A stretch of 42,946 bases of DNA from contig JBBRYN010000025.1 in assembly GCA_038237645.1 (NCBI GenBank), positions 1 to 42,946 of the forward strand. The letters are read 5' to 3'. Numbering within the stretch: position 1 is the first letter of the stretch; each line of letters begins with the position of its first letter. The position numbers and the translations under genes are program-made. Under the pieces are notes generated by a model that saw only the letters and a list, made by a program, of their open reading frames with translations, ran no database searches and was not told the DNA's origin. Positions 16,326-23,980 of this stretch are shown in pieces. This DNA comes from QHCA01 sp038237645 (GTDB taxonomy: Bacteria > Actinomycetota > Actinomycetes > Mycobacteriales > QHCA01).

Positions 16326-17420
16326 ATGCCTTCAACCGAAAGCGGGCCCGCCACCCGGCGGGGGCGACTGCGCGCCCGGCTTGCCGATCTCGACGTGCCG
16401 GCCGCCCTGGTCACCCGGCTGGTCAACGTCCGATACCTGACCGGCTTCACCGGGTCGAACGCCGCTCTGCTCGTCTGCGCCGACGGCACCGACGTGCTCG
16501 CCACGGACGGCCGCTACATCACCCAGTCAGCCCGCCAGGTGCCGGACGTCGAGCGGCTGATCGAGCGCCGCGTCGGCGCCGCGCTGGCCGCCCGTGCGGC
16601 GGCGGCCGGGCATGCGCGGCTGGCGTACGAGTCGCACGACGTCACTGTGGACGGCCTCGCAGCGCTGACGGCGGCAGTGCCCGGTCTGGAGCTCGTCAGC
16701 CTGGGTGAGGTGGTCGAGTCGATGCGGGCGGTCAAGGACGAGGCCGAGATCGACCTGCTCCGCGCGGCCTGCTCGATCGCTGACCAGGCCCTGGCCGACC
16801 TCCTCGCCGCCGGTGGCATCCGGGCGGGTCATACCGAGCAGCAGATCGCCCGTGACCTCGACTCGCGGATGCTGGATCTGGGCGCCGAGGCGGTTTCGTT
16901 CGAGACCATCGTCGCCACGGGGCCGGACTCCGCCATCCCGCACCACCGGCCCGGGCCGCGCGCCGTGGCCGACGGTGACTTCGTCAAGTGCGATTTCGGG
17001 GCCACCTACGACGGCTATCACTCGGACATGACGCGGACCATGGCCGTGGGCCGGGTGGCCGACTGGCAGCGCGACATCTACGATCTGGTGCTCGAGGCCC
17101 AACTCGTCGGCTGCGCCTCGCTCGCCGTCGGCGCCGACTGCCGCGAGATATACGAGGCCGTGGTCGGCAGGATCGAATCCGGTGGTCACGCCGAGCACTT
17201 CACTCACGGGCTCGGGCACGGTGTGGGCCTGGAGATACACGAGGCTCCGTGGCTGGGTGCAGCGTCCGCGGGTAGACTGGGGGATCGGATGCCCGTCACC
17301 GTCGAACCCGGCGTCTATCTCGCCGGACGGGGCGGTGTGCGGATCGAGGACACCCTCGTGGTCCGCGGCACCGGGCCGGAACTGCTCACGCTCACCACGA
17401 AGGACCTCCTGATCGTGTAG
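16326..17420 (+). CDS. pepP: M24 family Xaa-Pro aminopeptidase
   Basis: A 364-residue metallopeptidase predicted to remove an N-terminal residue preceding proline. The N-terminal creatinase-like domain (about 1-130) is followed by the pita-bread catalytic domain. Metal ligands are visible in KCDFGATYDGYHSDMTRTM (two Asp), HGLGHGVGLEIHE (His) and two Glu sites in EPGVYLAGRGGVRIEDT. It sits between aroQ and efp, its usual actinobacterial place (PepQ/PepP upstream of EF-P). Family firm; exact substrate preference is not shown. Confidence 0.92.
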   Translation: MPSTESGPATRRGRLRARLADLDVPAALVTRLVNVRYLTGFTGSNAALLVCADGTDVLATDGRYITQSARQVPDVERLIERRVGAALAARAAAAGHARLAYESHDVTVDGLAALTAAVPGLELVSLGEVVESMRAVKDEAEIDLLRAACSIADQALADLLAAGGIRAGHTEQQIARDLDSRMLDLGAEAVSFETIVATGPDSAIPHHRPGPRAVADGDFVKCDFGATYDGYHSDMTRTMAVGRVADWQRDIYDLVLEAQLVGCASLAVGADCREIYEAVVGRIESGGHAEHFTHGLGHGVGLEIHEAPWLGAASAGRLGDRMPVTVEPGVYLAGRGGVRIEDTLVVRGTGPELLTLTTKDLLIV

Positions 17421-17445
17421 GAGTCCGATAGGAGATTCGACGTCC

Positions 17446-18009
17446 GTGGCGACGACCAACGACCTGAAGAACGGCATCGTCCTCAACCTCGACCGGCAGC
17501 TGTGGACGGTCATCGAGTTCCAGCACGTCAAGCCCGGCAAGGGCGGCGCCTTCGTCCGCACCACATTGAAGAACGTGCTCACCGGCAAGGTCGTCGATCG
17601 CACATTTAACGCGGGGCTGAAGGTCGACGTCGCCGCGGTCGATCGGCGGGAGATGTCCTACCTCTACCAGGAGGGCACCGACTACGTCTTCATGGACGCC
17701 GAGACCTACGACCAGATCCACGTGCCGCGCGAGACCGTGGGACCGGCGGCCGACTACCTGCTGGAGAATGCCACTGCCACCGTCGCCATCCATGAGGGCA
17801 TCCCGCTGTACGTCGAACTGCCGGCCAGCGTCGAGCTCGTCATCTCCCAGACCGACCCGGGCGTCCAGGGCGACCGGTCGACGGGTGGCACAAAGCCGGC
17901 GACGGTGGAAACCGGTGCACAGATCCAGGTGCCGCTCTTCCTCACCACCGGCGAGAAGGTCAAGGTCGACACCCGCGACGGTCGATACCTCGGCCGCGTG
18001 AACAACTAG
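17446..18009 (+). CDS. efp: Translation elongation factor P
   Basis: A 187-residue three-domain translation factor that relieves ribosome stalling at polyproline. Domain I has the KOW-like fold with loop KPGKGGAFVRTTLKN, whose tip Lys is the usual modification site. The C-terminal domains end with VDTRDGRYLGRVNN. The GTG at 17446 follows AGGAGATTCGACGTCC, with AGGAG 11 bases upstream. Downstream, only 4 bases separate it from a 48-bp repeat array that fills the gap to nusB. Confidence 0.97.
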   Translation: MATTNDLKNGIVLNLDRQLWTVIEFQHVKPGKGGAFVRTTLKNVLTGKVVDRTFNAGLKVDVAAVDRREMSYLYQEGTDYVFMDAETYDQIHVPRETVGPAADYLLENATATVAIHEGIPLYVELPASVELVISQTDPGVQGDRSTGGTKPATVETGAQIQVPLFLTTGEKVKVDTRDGRYLGRVNN

Positions 18010-18013
18010 GCGA

Positions 18014-18154
18014 GTGAGCATCGAGCGCAGCGAGGCGCGGAGCGAGATGAAAACCGGGCGAGTGAGCATCGAGCGCAGCGAGGCGCGGAGCGAGATGAAA
18101 ACCGGGCGAGTGAGCATCGAGCGCAGCGAGGCGCGGAGCGAGATGAAGATCTAG
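18014..18154 (+). repeat. 48-bp translatable tandem repeat array, locus 1 (3 units)
   Basis: Three units start at 18014, 18062 and 18110 with a period of exactly 48 bases. Each has a 36-base purine-rich core, beginning GTGAGCATCGAG and ending CGGAGCGAGATG, and the first two have an identical 12-base spacer AAAACCGGGCGA. Because 48 is divisible by three and no stop occurs, the array reads as one 46-codon frame starting with GTG and repeating SIERSEARSEMKTGR. It ends in TAG at 18152-18154; the nusB GTG follows immediately. A related array lies at 42655. The array fills the efp-nusB gap completely. Whether it is translated, structural or a selfish repeat is unknown. Confidence 0.95.
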
Positions 18155-18565
18155 GTGGGCGCGCGGAGAAAGGCTCGCAAACGGGCGCTCGACGTGCTGT
18201 ACGAGGCCGACGTGCGGGGCACCTCCGCGGCCGACACGGCGGCGCAGCGGCTGGCGCAGGCCGACCCCCCCGTGCCGGCCTACGCCGTGGTGCTCGTCGA
18301 CGGCGTCGCAGCTCATCGGGACCGCATCGACGAGCTCATCTCCACCTATGCCGAAGGCTGGGTCATCGACCGGATGCCCGCGGTCGACCGCAACGTGCTG
18401 CGCATCGGCATCTACGAGCTGCTCTACGAAAGCTCCGTGCCGGACGCGGTCGCGATCAGCGAGGCGGTGGAGCTGGCCAAGGACCTCTCGACCGACGAGT
18501 CGCCGCGCTTCGTCAACGGCCTGCTGGCCCGCGTGCTACAGCTCAAGCCCTCCCTCGCACCCTGA
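18155..18565 (+). CDS. nusB: Transcription antitermination factor NusB
   Basis: A 136-residue all-helical RNA-binding protein that joins NusE on boxA RNA during rRNA transcription. It starts GARRKARKRALDVLYEADV and contains DRMPAVDRNVLRIGIYELLY and ISEAVELAKDLSTDESPRFVNGLL, all NusB hallmarks. The GTG at 18155 directly abuts the stop of the upstream repeat frame and no good Shine-Dalgarno sequence exists outside the repeats (the nearest purine run, AGCGAG, belongs to the last unit). Translation may therefore depend on the repeat. It converges with the oxidoreductase remnant, with 3 bases between stops. Confidence 0.95.
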   Translation: MGARRKARKRALDVLYEADVRGTSAADTAAQRLAQADPPVPAYAVVLVDGVAAHRDRIDELISTYAEGWVIDRMPAVDRNVLRIGIYELLYESSVPDAVAISEAVELAKDLSTDESPRFVNGLLARVLQLKPSLAP

Positions 18566-18568
18566 CCC

Positions 18569-19240
18569 TCAGATCTCCAGGACCGCCTTGCCGGCGAGAC
18601 CCGTCTCGAGCAGGACGTGGGCCTTGGCGACATTTTCCAACGGAAGCACGTGCTCGAGGTGAACCGCCAGGCGACCGGCCTCGGTCCGCGCGGCGAGGTC
18701 GGCGTTGGTTCGCTCCACCGCCGTGACCAGCAGCCCACCGGGCCGCAGCACTCCGATGGAGCGGGTGCCGTAGTCGCCACCGACCAACTCCAGCACGATG
18801 TCGACTTCATGGACGGCCTCGGCGAAGTCGACCTCGCGGTAGTCGATCACCTCGTCAGCTCCCAAGCGGGTCACCAGTTCGTGCTTGCCCCGGCTGGCCG
18901 TGCCGTTGACGTAAGCTCCGCGGTCCTTGGCGATCTGCACGGCGAGGTGACCCACTCCGCCGCCGGCGGCGTGGATCAGCACCCGGTCGCCGGGCCGAAC
19001 CCCGGCGATGTCCACGAGCGACTGCCGCGCGGTGAGGCCGGCCAGCGGCAGCGCGGCCGCGTGCAGGTGGTCGAGCGTTCGCGGCTTGCGGGCGAGCTGT
19101 CGCGCCGGGGCCGCCACGAATTCCGCGTAGCCGCCGGCCGGCCGGGGAAACAGCGGCATCCCGTAGACCTCGGCGTCGACGCGGAAGCGGCTCGCGCCGG
19201 GCACGACCTCGCTGACCACTCCGGAGCTGGAGGGGACGGT
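18569..19240 (-). pseudogene. 5'-truncated zinc-independent quinone oxidoreductase-type (MDR) gene
   Basis: The minus strand encodes the C-terminal two thirds of an MDR-superfamily NADPH oxidoreductase: DAEVYGMPLFPRPAGGYAEF, LPLAGLTARQSLVDIAG, the Rossmann motif VLIHAAGGGVGHLAVQIAK, then GADEVIDYREVDF to the end GLAGKAVLEI. The first about 60 residues of the catalytic domain are absent. Upstream of about 19240 the frame continues, but it is the antisense of an HxlR regulator fragment and has no oxidoreductase similarity. The stop faces nusB with 3 bases between. A deletion through the divergent promoter region is the simplest explanation. Probably nonfunctional. Confidence 0.82.
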
Positions 19241-19453
19241 AAGCGTGAGATGCTCACCCAGATCCTGCGCAGCCTGGAGCGCGACGGCCTGGTCACCCGC
19301 ACCGTCACGGCCAGCGTGCCGGTGCGGGTCGACTACGAGATGACCCCCCTCGGGCAGAGCCTCGCCCCGCTCATGCGAGCCATCAAGGAATGGGCGGAGG
19401 CCCACATGGAGGGCGTGCAGGCCGCTCGGGACGGCTTCGACACCACCGGATGA
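19241..19453 (+). pseudogene. 5'-truncated HxlR-family transcriptional regulator
   Basis: The plus strand encodes only the last about 70 residues of an HxlR-type winged-helix regulator: MLTQILRSLERDGLVTRTV (recognition helix side and wing), VPVRVDYEMTPLGQSL, and the dimerisation helix MRAIKEWAEAHM. The N-terminal half, normally with the conserved Cys, helix 1 and helices 2-3, is missing. HxlR regulators are often divergent from the oxidoreductase they control, and here the fragment is divergent from exactly such a gene, so both remnants were probably created by one deletion removing the shared promoter and both 5' ends. Confidence 0.8.
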
Positions 19454-19469
19454 TCTCCGTGGGGGGCAG

Positions 19470-20501
19470 TCAGCCGCGGATGGTCGACCGGTCCGGCAGG
19501 GCTGCCAGGCCGGGCCAGCGAGCGTCGAGCCGCTCGGCCAGCTCGGTCAGGAGGCGATGCACATCGGCGAGTTCCGCCGCCCCGGCGGTGACACCGGCGG
19601 CGACGCGCAGGCGGTGCCGAAGGCGCCCCCGGGCGGTGGCGGTGCCCCATTTCCAGTCCCTGCGGATCACCGCCGCCAGGTGATCGGCGCCGTCGCGGTG
19701 CGCCATCTCGACGAGGGCGTCGCCGCGGATCAGCCAGCTGATGCAGGCATCGGCCAGGCTGCCGGCCGGCTGCCGTCCGGTCAGCGCCTGCCACACCTCG
19801 CCATAGGCAGCCTCTGCCGCCCCGAGTTGCGGCTCGGGGATGCGCGCGACGCACCAGCAGGTCGGGAAGGCCATCCGCAGGTAGGCCAGCTCGACCAGGC
19901 CGGGACCCAAGGCTGCCCGCTCGAAGTCGACGAAACGCAGGCCGCGCGCGGAGTCCAGCGCGTTGTCCGGGCACGGATCGCCGTGCAGGAGGGCCTCGGC
20001 CGGCAGGGCGCTGACCCGGGCGATGCAGCGGCGCAACTCCTCGGTCACGGCGGCACCGGTCGCGGCGCCCAGCTCTTGAGCGAGACCGACGAACGCGGTG
20101 ACGTCGTCGGTCGTCGGGGCGTGCCAGCGGGGGAGGGCCGGCTCGGCTGCGCGGGTCGCGGCGGAGTGCAGCGTGGCCAATGCCTGGGCATAGGCCACCG
20201 GCCACGTGTCGGCATACGGGCGTCCGCCCAGATACTCCAGCACCAGCATCCGGGCCGGCAGGTCGACACCGAGCAAGCGCGGTGCCACGGCCGGCGAGGC
20301 GGCGGCGGCCAGCCGCAAGGCGGTGAGCTCGCGGGCGACACGCTGCCCGGCGTCCGCGCCGACGACCTGCTTGACGACTGCCGGGCCGTGCCGGAGCGCC
20401 ACCCGCCAGACCCGCGACCGCGGGCTGCTGACCAGCCGCCGCGCGCTCCGCGGCCGGCCCAGCGTCGCGGTCAGCTCCGGCCCGAAGGCCGGGCCGCTCA
20501 G
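19470..20501 (-). CDS. Aminoglycoside phosphotransferase-fold (APH/choline kinase-like) protein
   Basis: A kinase-like protein with the APH catalytic loop LLHGDPCPDNAL, followed by the metal-binding RFVDFERAALG and a helical C-terminal lobe. Substrate is unknown; APH-fold proteins in actinomycetes phosphorylate many small molecules. The first ATG/GTG/TTG in frame is GTG at 20402, giving 310 residues. However, 33 upstream codons continue with an APH-like N-terminus (VSSPRSRVWRVALRHG, the first beta strands) back to a CTG at 20499-20501, which overlaps the bldD stop as CTGA. I therefore place the start at CTG, giving 343 residues. It is likely co-transcribed with bldD. The function call is general; the start is inferred. 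Confidence 0.75.
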   Translation of the reverse strand: MSGPAFGPELTATLGRPRSARRLVSSPRSRVWRVALRHGPAVVKQVVGADAGQRVARELTALRLAAAASPAVAPRLLGVDLPARMLVLEYLGGRPYADTWPVAYAQALATLHSAATRAAEPALPRWHAPTTDDVTAFVGLAQELGAATGAAVTEELRRCIARVSALPAEALLHGDPCPDNALDSARGLRFVDFERAALGPGLVELAYLRMAFPTCWCVARIPEPQLGAAEAAYGEVWQALTGRQPAGSLADACISWLIRGDALVEMAHRDGADHLAAVIRRDWKWGTATARGRLRHRLRVAAGVTAGAAELADVHRLLTELAERLDARWPGLAALPDRSTIRG

Positions 20502-20971
20502 GTCGAGCGCGTGGTGATGACGCCCCAGCCGGCCAGCCGGTCGAGCAGGCCGGTGGCCGAGAGGTCGTAGACGACCGCCAGGGCCCGCAGGTCGTCCTGG
20601 CGCATCGACAGCACCCGGCCGTTGTAGTCGCCGCGCTGCCGCTGGATGGCCTTGGCGTAGCGCACCAGGGGGGCGACCTCTTCGGCGGGCAGCTTGGCCA
20701 GCGCCTCCAGGTCGAGGACCACCTTGCCGGTGCCCTCGAGACCACCCGGCGACTGCTCCTCGGGCAGCAACTCGGCGATCGGCACGTCATAGAACGCGGC
20801 AAGCTGGGCCAGTCGGGCCACCGTCACCGCCCGGTCGCCGCGCTCGTAGGAGCCCACGACGACTGCCTTCCAGCGGCCCTTCGACTTCTCCTCGACGGCC
20901 TGCAGAGACAGGCCCTGTTGCTGACGGATCGAGCGCAGGCGCGCACCGAGTGACTTGCCGTAATCCGACAT
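20498..20971 (-). CDS. bldD: Developmental master regulator BldD
   Basis: A 157-residue DNA-binding protein that represses sporulation genes when dimerised by tetrameric c-di-GMP. The N-terminal XRE-type HTH (about 8-70) has GLSLQAVEEKSKGRWKAVVV and GSYERGDRAVTVARLAQLA, nearly as in Streptomyces BldD. The C-terminal domain keeps the c-di-GMP signature RGD (113-115), eight residues, then RQDD (124-127), so ligand control should be intact. It is divergent from pyrR, and a BldD-box-like palindrome lies between them, suggesting autoregulation. The next gene on the same strand, an APH-fold protein, overlaps its stop. Confidence 0.94.
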   Translation of the reverse strand: MSDYGKSLGARLRSIRQQQGLSLQAVEEKSKGRWKAVVVGSYERGDRAVTVARLAQLAAFYDVPIAELLPEEQSPGGLEGTGKVVLDLEALAKLPAEEVAPLVRYAKAIQRQRGDYNGRVLSMRQDDLRALAVVYDLSATGLLDRLAGWGVITTRST

Positions 20972-21023
20972 GGATGCTCCTGCGACTGTGGGTGACGAGG
21001 CGCGCCGTCAGATCGCCTCGCTG

Positions 21024-21038
21024 GTTACCGAGCGTGAC
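21024..21038. promoter_or_regulatory. BldD-box-like palindrome in the bldD-pyrR intergenic
   Basis: GTTACCGAGCGTGAC fits the published BldD consensus (nTnACnCWGnGTnAn) at all fixed positions except one (G for C at position 7). It lies 53 bases upstream of the bldD start and about 110 upstream of pyrR. BldD is known to bind its own promoter in Streptomyces, so this is a likely autoregulatory operator. It could also affect the pyr promoter. Confidence 0.55.
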
Positions 21039-21085
21039 GGTACGGGTGACCGGCGGGTCGGTCAAGCCGGACGACAAGTTCCTGT

Positions 21086-21091
21086 TAGGGT
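21086..21091 (+). promoter_or_regulatory. Candidate -10 element of the pyr operon
   Basis: TAGGGT at 21086-21091 resembles a SigA-type actinobacterial -10. A start about 7 bases downstream would give a leader of some 50 bases that holds the PyrR hairpin and the ribosome site. No convincing -35 is visible. It is the only -10-like sequence in this stretch with suitable spacing. Confidence 0.4.
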
Positions 21092-21116
21092 TCACCCGTT
21101 CGACATCCTTTAACGA

Positions 21117-21142
21117 CCCGTCCCGTGAGGCGGGGAAGGAGG
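21117..21142 (+). promoter_or_regulatory. PyrR-binding RNA hairpin controlling pyrR translation
   Basis: CCCG (21117-21120), loop TCCCGTGAGG (21121-21130), CGGG (21131-21134), directly followed by the Shine-Dalgarno AAGGAGG (21136-21142). The loop contains the UCCnGnGAGG core recognised by PyrR in Bacillus and actinobacterial leaders. When UMP is abundant, PyrR bound here should block ribosome access to the operon's first gene. The motif is seen directly; the regulatory role follows from the family. Confidence 0.72.
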
Positions 21143-21150
21143 TCCGATCG

Positions 21151-21771
21151 GTGACGACTGCCCCCGGTCCCGGCGCACCGGCGCCCGATCCGTCCATCGA
21201 TCAATCCCCGCCCCGGCGCACCATCCTCAATGCCGCCGACGTGGCCCGGATCATCGACCGGATCGCCCACCAGATCCTCGAACGCACCGACGGCGCACGC
21301 GACGCGGTGGTGCTGGGCATCCCGACCCGCGGCGCCCACCTGGCCCGGCGGCTGGTCGGCCGGATCCGTACGTTCGAGGACGTCGAACTGCCCGTGGGCT
21401 CGCTCGACGTGACGCTCTATCGCGACGACCTGCGGCTGCGTGGCGTACGCGCTCTGGAGGAGACGCAACTGCCGGACGTGGGCATCGACGGCCGGCTTGT
21501 CGTGCTCGTCGACGACGTACTGTTCTCCGGGCGGACCGTCCGGGCGGCGCTGGACGCCCTCGGCGACATCGGCCGGCCGCGTGCCGTGCAGTTGGCCGTG
21601 CTCGTCGACCGTGGTCACCGCGAGTTGCCGATCCGGGCCGATTACGTCGGGAAGAACATCCCCACCTCGCTCGCCGAGTCCGTCCGGGTGCGACTGTCCG
21701 AAGCGGACGGCAGGGACTGTGTCGAGCTCGACCTGCCGAGCCCGCTCGGCTCCGCCGGGGGGCCCGGATGA
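21151..21771 (+). CDS. pyrR: Bifunctional pyr operon regulator / uracil phosphoribosyltransferase
   Basis: A 206-residue PyrR. It senses UMP and PRPP and binds pyr leader RNA. The PRPP-binding loop is LVVLVDDVLFSGRTVRAAL; also VVLGIPTRGAHLARRLVGRI and the RNA-face segment DVTLYRDDL. The GTG at 21151 lies 8 bases after AAGGAGG; the open frame further upstream is noncoding leader. The first 22 residues are a Pro-rich tail not conserved in the family, so the protein is slightly longer than usual (about 180-195). It is the first gene of the UMP operon; the stop overlaps pyrB (ATGA). Confidence 0.95.
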   Translation: MTTAPGPGAPAPDPSIDQSPPRRTILNAADVARIIDRIAHQILERTDGARDAVVLGIPTRGAHLARRLVGRIRTFEDVELPVGSLDVTLYRDDLRLRGVRALEETQLPDVGIDGRLVVLVDDVLFSGRTVRAALDALGDIGRPRAVQLAVLVDRGHRELPIRADYVGKNIPTSLAESVRVRLSEADGRDCVELDLPSPLGSAGGPG

Positions 21772-22691
21772 ACAGGCACCTGCTGTCCGCCGGCGACCTC
21801 GACCTCGCCGCCGCGACGCTGATTCTCGACACGGCGGAGCAACTCGACCACACCCTGGCCGGCCGCGAGGTGAAGAAGCTGCCGACCCTGCGCGGGCGCA
21901 CCGTGGTCAACCTGTTCTTCGAGGACTCCACCCGCACCCGGACGTCGTTCGAGCTGGCGGCGAAGCGGCTGTCGGCCGACGTCATCAACTTCTCCGCCAA
22001 AGGGTCGAGCGTGTCCAAAGGGGAGAGCCTCAAGGACACGGCGCTGACCCTGGAGGCGATGGGGGCCGACGCGGTGGTGTGCCGGCACGCGATGGCCGGC
22101 GCGCCGCACCGGCTGGCCGGCTGGATCAGGGGCAGCGTCGTCAACGCCGGCGACGGCACCCACGAACACCCCACCCAGGCGTTGCTGGACGCGTTCACGA
22201 TGCGCCGGCGCCTGGGGCGGCTGGCCGGCCTGCGGGTAGTCATCGTCGGTGACGTGCTGCACAGCAGGGTGGCCCGGTCCAACGTGCTGCTCCTGCACAC
22301 GTTCGGCGCCGAGGTGACCCTCGTCGCGCCACCGACCCTGCTCCCGGTCGGGGTGGCGGACTGGCCGGTCGCGGTGTCCTACGACCTCGACGCCGTGCTG
22401 GCCAAGGCGGACGCGGTGATGATGCTGCGGGTGCAGCGCGAGCGGATGAACCAGTCGTTCTTCCCGACCCAGCGGGAGTACAGCCGGCGCTACGGCCTGG
22501 ACCGTGAGCGGATGGCCCAGCTCGGTGACGACGCGATCGTGATGCACCCGGGGCCGATGAATCGCGGCATGGAGATCGCCGCGGAGGTCGCCGACTCGGT
22601 GCGCTCGACGATCGTCGAGCAGGTCAGCAACGGCGTGAGCGTACGGATGGCCGTGCTGTATCTGCTGCTCGGCGGGGGGGACGTAGGATGA
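21768..22691 (+). CDS. pyrB: Aspartate carbamoyltransferase, catalytic subunit
   Basis: A 307-residue enzyme joining carbamoyl phosphate to aspartate. The carbamoyl-phosphate site FFEDSTRTRTSFELAAKRL and the mobile KGSSVSKGESL loop are intact; HPTQALLDAFTM, VGDVLHSRVARSN and VMHPGPMNRG complete the family signature. Start and stop overlap pyrR and pyrC as ATGA. No pyrI regulatory subunit is present, as usual in actinobacteria. Confidence 0.97.
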   Translation: MNRHLLSAGDLDLAAATLILDTAEQLDHTLAGREVKKLPTLRGRTVVNLFFEDSTRTRTSFELAAKRLSADVINFSAKGSSVSKGESLKDTALTLEAMGADAVVCRHAMAGAPHRLAGWIRGSVVNAGDGTHEHPTQALLDAFTMRRRLGRLAGLRVVIVGDVLHSRVARSNVLLLHTFGAEVTLVAPPTLLPVGVADWPVAVSYDLDAVLAKADAVMMLRVQRERMNQSFFPTQREYSRRYGLDRERMAQLGDDAIVMHPGPMNRGMEIAAEVADSVRSTIVEQVSNGVSVRMAVLYLLLGGGDVG

Positions 22692-23980
22692 TCGCGACCT
22701 ACCTGATCAAGGGTGCGTCCATCGAGGGTGGCGGGGCCGCTGACCTGCTGCTGCGTGACGGCCGGATCGTCGAGGTCGGCGGGCGGGTCGACGCCGGTGG
22801 CGCGGAGGTCGTCGACGCCGCCGGGCTGATCGCCCTGCCCGGGTTCGTCGACCTGCACACCCACCTGCGCGAGCCCGGCCGCGAGGACGCCGAGACGGTC
22901 GAGACCGGGTCCCGGGCCGCCGCGCTGGGCGGCTTCACCGCCGTGCATGCCATGGCCAACACCGAGCCGGTGGCCGACACGGCCGGCGTGGTCGAGCAGG
23001 TGTGGCGGCTGGGCCGGGAAGCCGGGCTGTGCGACGTGCAGCCGGTCGGTGCCGTCACGGTGGGCCTGCTCGGCACGCAGCTGGCCGAGCTCGGTGCGAT
23101 GGCCTCCTCCGCCGCCCGGGTGCGGGTGTTCTCCGACGACGGCAGGTGCGTCGCCGACCCGGCGCTGATGAGAAGGGCCCTGGAATACGTCAAGGCCTTC
23201 GACGGCGTGATCGCCCAGCACGCCGAGGAGCCGCGGCTGACCGAGGGCGCCCAGATGAACGAAGGCGTCAGCTCGGCCCGCCTGGGGCTGGCCGGCTGGC
23301 CGGCTGCCGCCGAGGAGGCGATCATCGCCCGCGACGTGCTGCTGACCGGGCACGTCGGCTCCCGGCTGCACGTCTGCCACGTCTCGACCGCGGGGTCGGT
23401 GGAGCTGCTGCGCTGGGCCAAGAGCAAGGGCTGGCGGGTCACCGCCGAGGTCACCCCGCACCACCTGCTGCTGACCGACGACCTGGTCGCGGGCTACGAC
23501 CCGGTCTACAAGGTCAACCCGCCGCTGCGCACGGCCGAGGATGTCGCCGCCCTGCGGGCCGGGCTGGCCGACGGCACGATCGACTGCGTAGCCACCGACC
23601 ACGCCCCGCACGCCATCGAGGACAAGGAGAGCGAGTGGGCCGCGGCGCGTCCGGGCATGCTCGGCCTGGAGACCGCGCTGTCGGTGGTCGTCGAGTCGAC
23701 GGTCGCGACCGGACTGCTCGACTGGGCCGGCGTCGCCCGGCGGATGTCGCGGTCGCCGGCGGTCATCGGCGGGTTGTCCGAGCACGGCGGCCGGCTGGTG
23801 GCGGGCGAGCCGGCCAACCTCGTGCTGGTCGACCCGGCCGCTCGCACGACGGTCGACCCCGCCCAGTCGGCCAGCCGCAGCCGCAACAACCCGTACGCCG
23901 GGATCGAACTGCCCGCCCGGGTCGTCGCGACCTTCCTGCGCGGCCGGGCCACCGTCCTCGACGGCAAGGCTCAGGCATGA
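22688..23980 (+). CDS. pyrC: Dihydroorotase
   Basis: A 430-residue class I amidohydrolase cyclising carbamoyl aspartate to dihydroorotate. Zinc ligands are in VDLHTHLREPG (HxH), histidines in IAQHAEE and HVCHVSTA, and the catalytic Asp in VATDHAPH. Also FTAVHAMANTEPVADT and the closing SRSRNNPYAG loop. ATGA overlap on both sides. Full length; secure. Confidence 0.97.
   Translation: MIATYLIKGASIEGGGAADLLLRDGRIVEVGGRVDAGGAEVVDAAGLIALPGFVDLHTHLREPGREDAETVETGSRAAALGGFTAVHAMANTEPVADTAGVVEQVWRLGREAGLCDVQPVGAVTVGLLGTQLAELGAMASSAARVRVFSDDGRCVADPALMRRALEYVKAFDGVIAQHAEEPRLTEGAQMNEGVSSARLGLAGWPAAAEEAIIARDVLLTGHVGSRLHVCHVSTAGSVELLRWAKSKGWRVTAEVTPHHLLLTDDLVAGYDPVYKVNPPLRTAEDVAALRAGLADGTIDCVATDHAPHAIEDKESEWAAARPGMLGLETALSVVVESTVATGLLDWAGVARRMSRSPAVIGGLSEHGGRLVAGEPANLVLVDPAARTTVDPAQSASRSRNNPYAGIELPARVVATFLRGRATVLDGKAQA

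Noticed and set aside
19333..20802. A 489-codon minus-strand frame spanning bldD and the phosphotransferase gene.
   Set aside because: It is an alternate frame of both genes with no recognisable motif; bldD and the APH-fold gene read correctly in two other frames.
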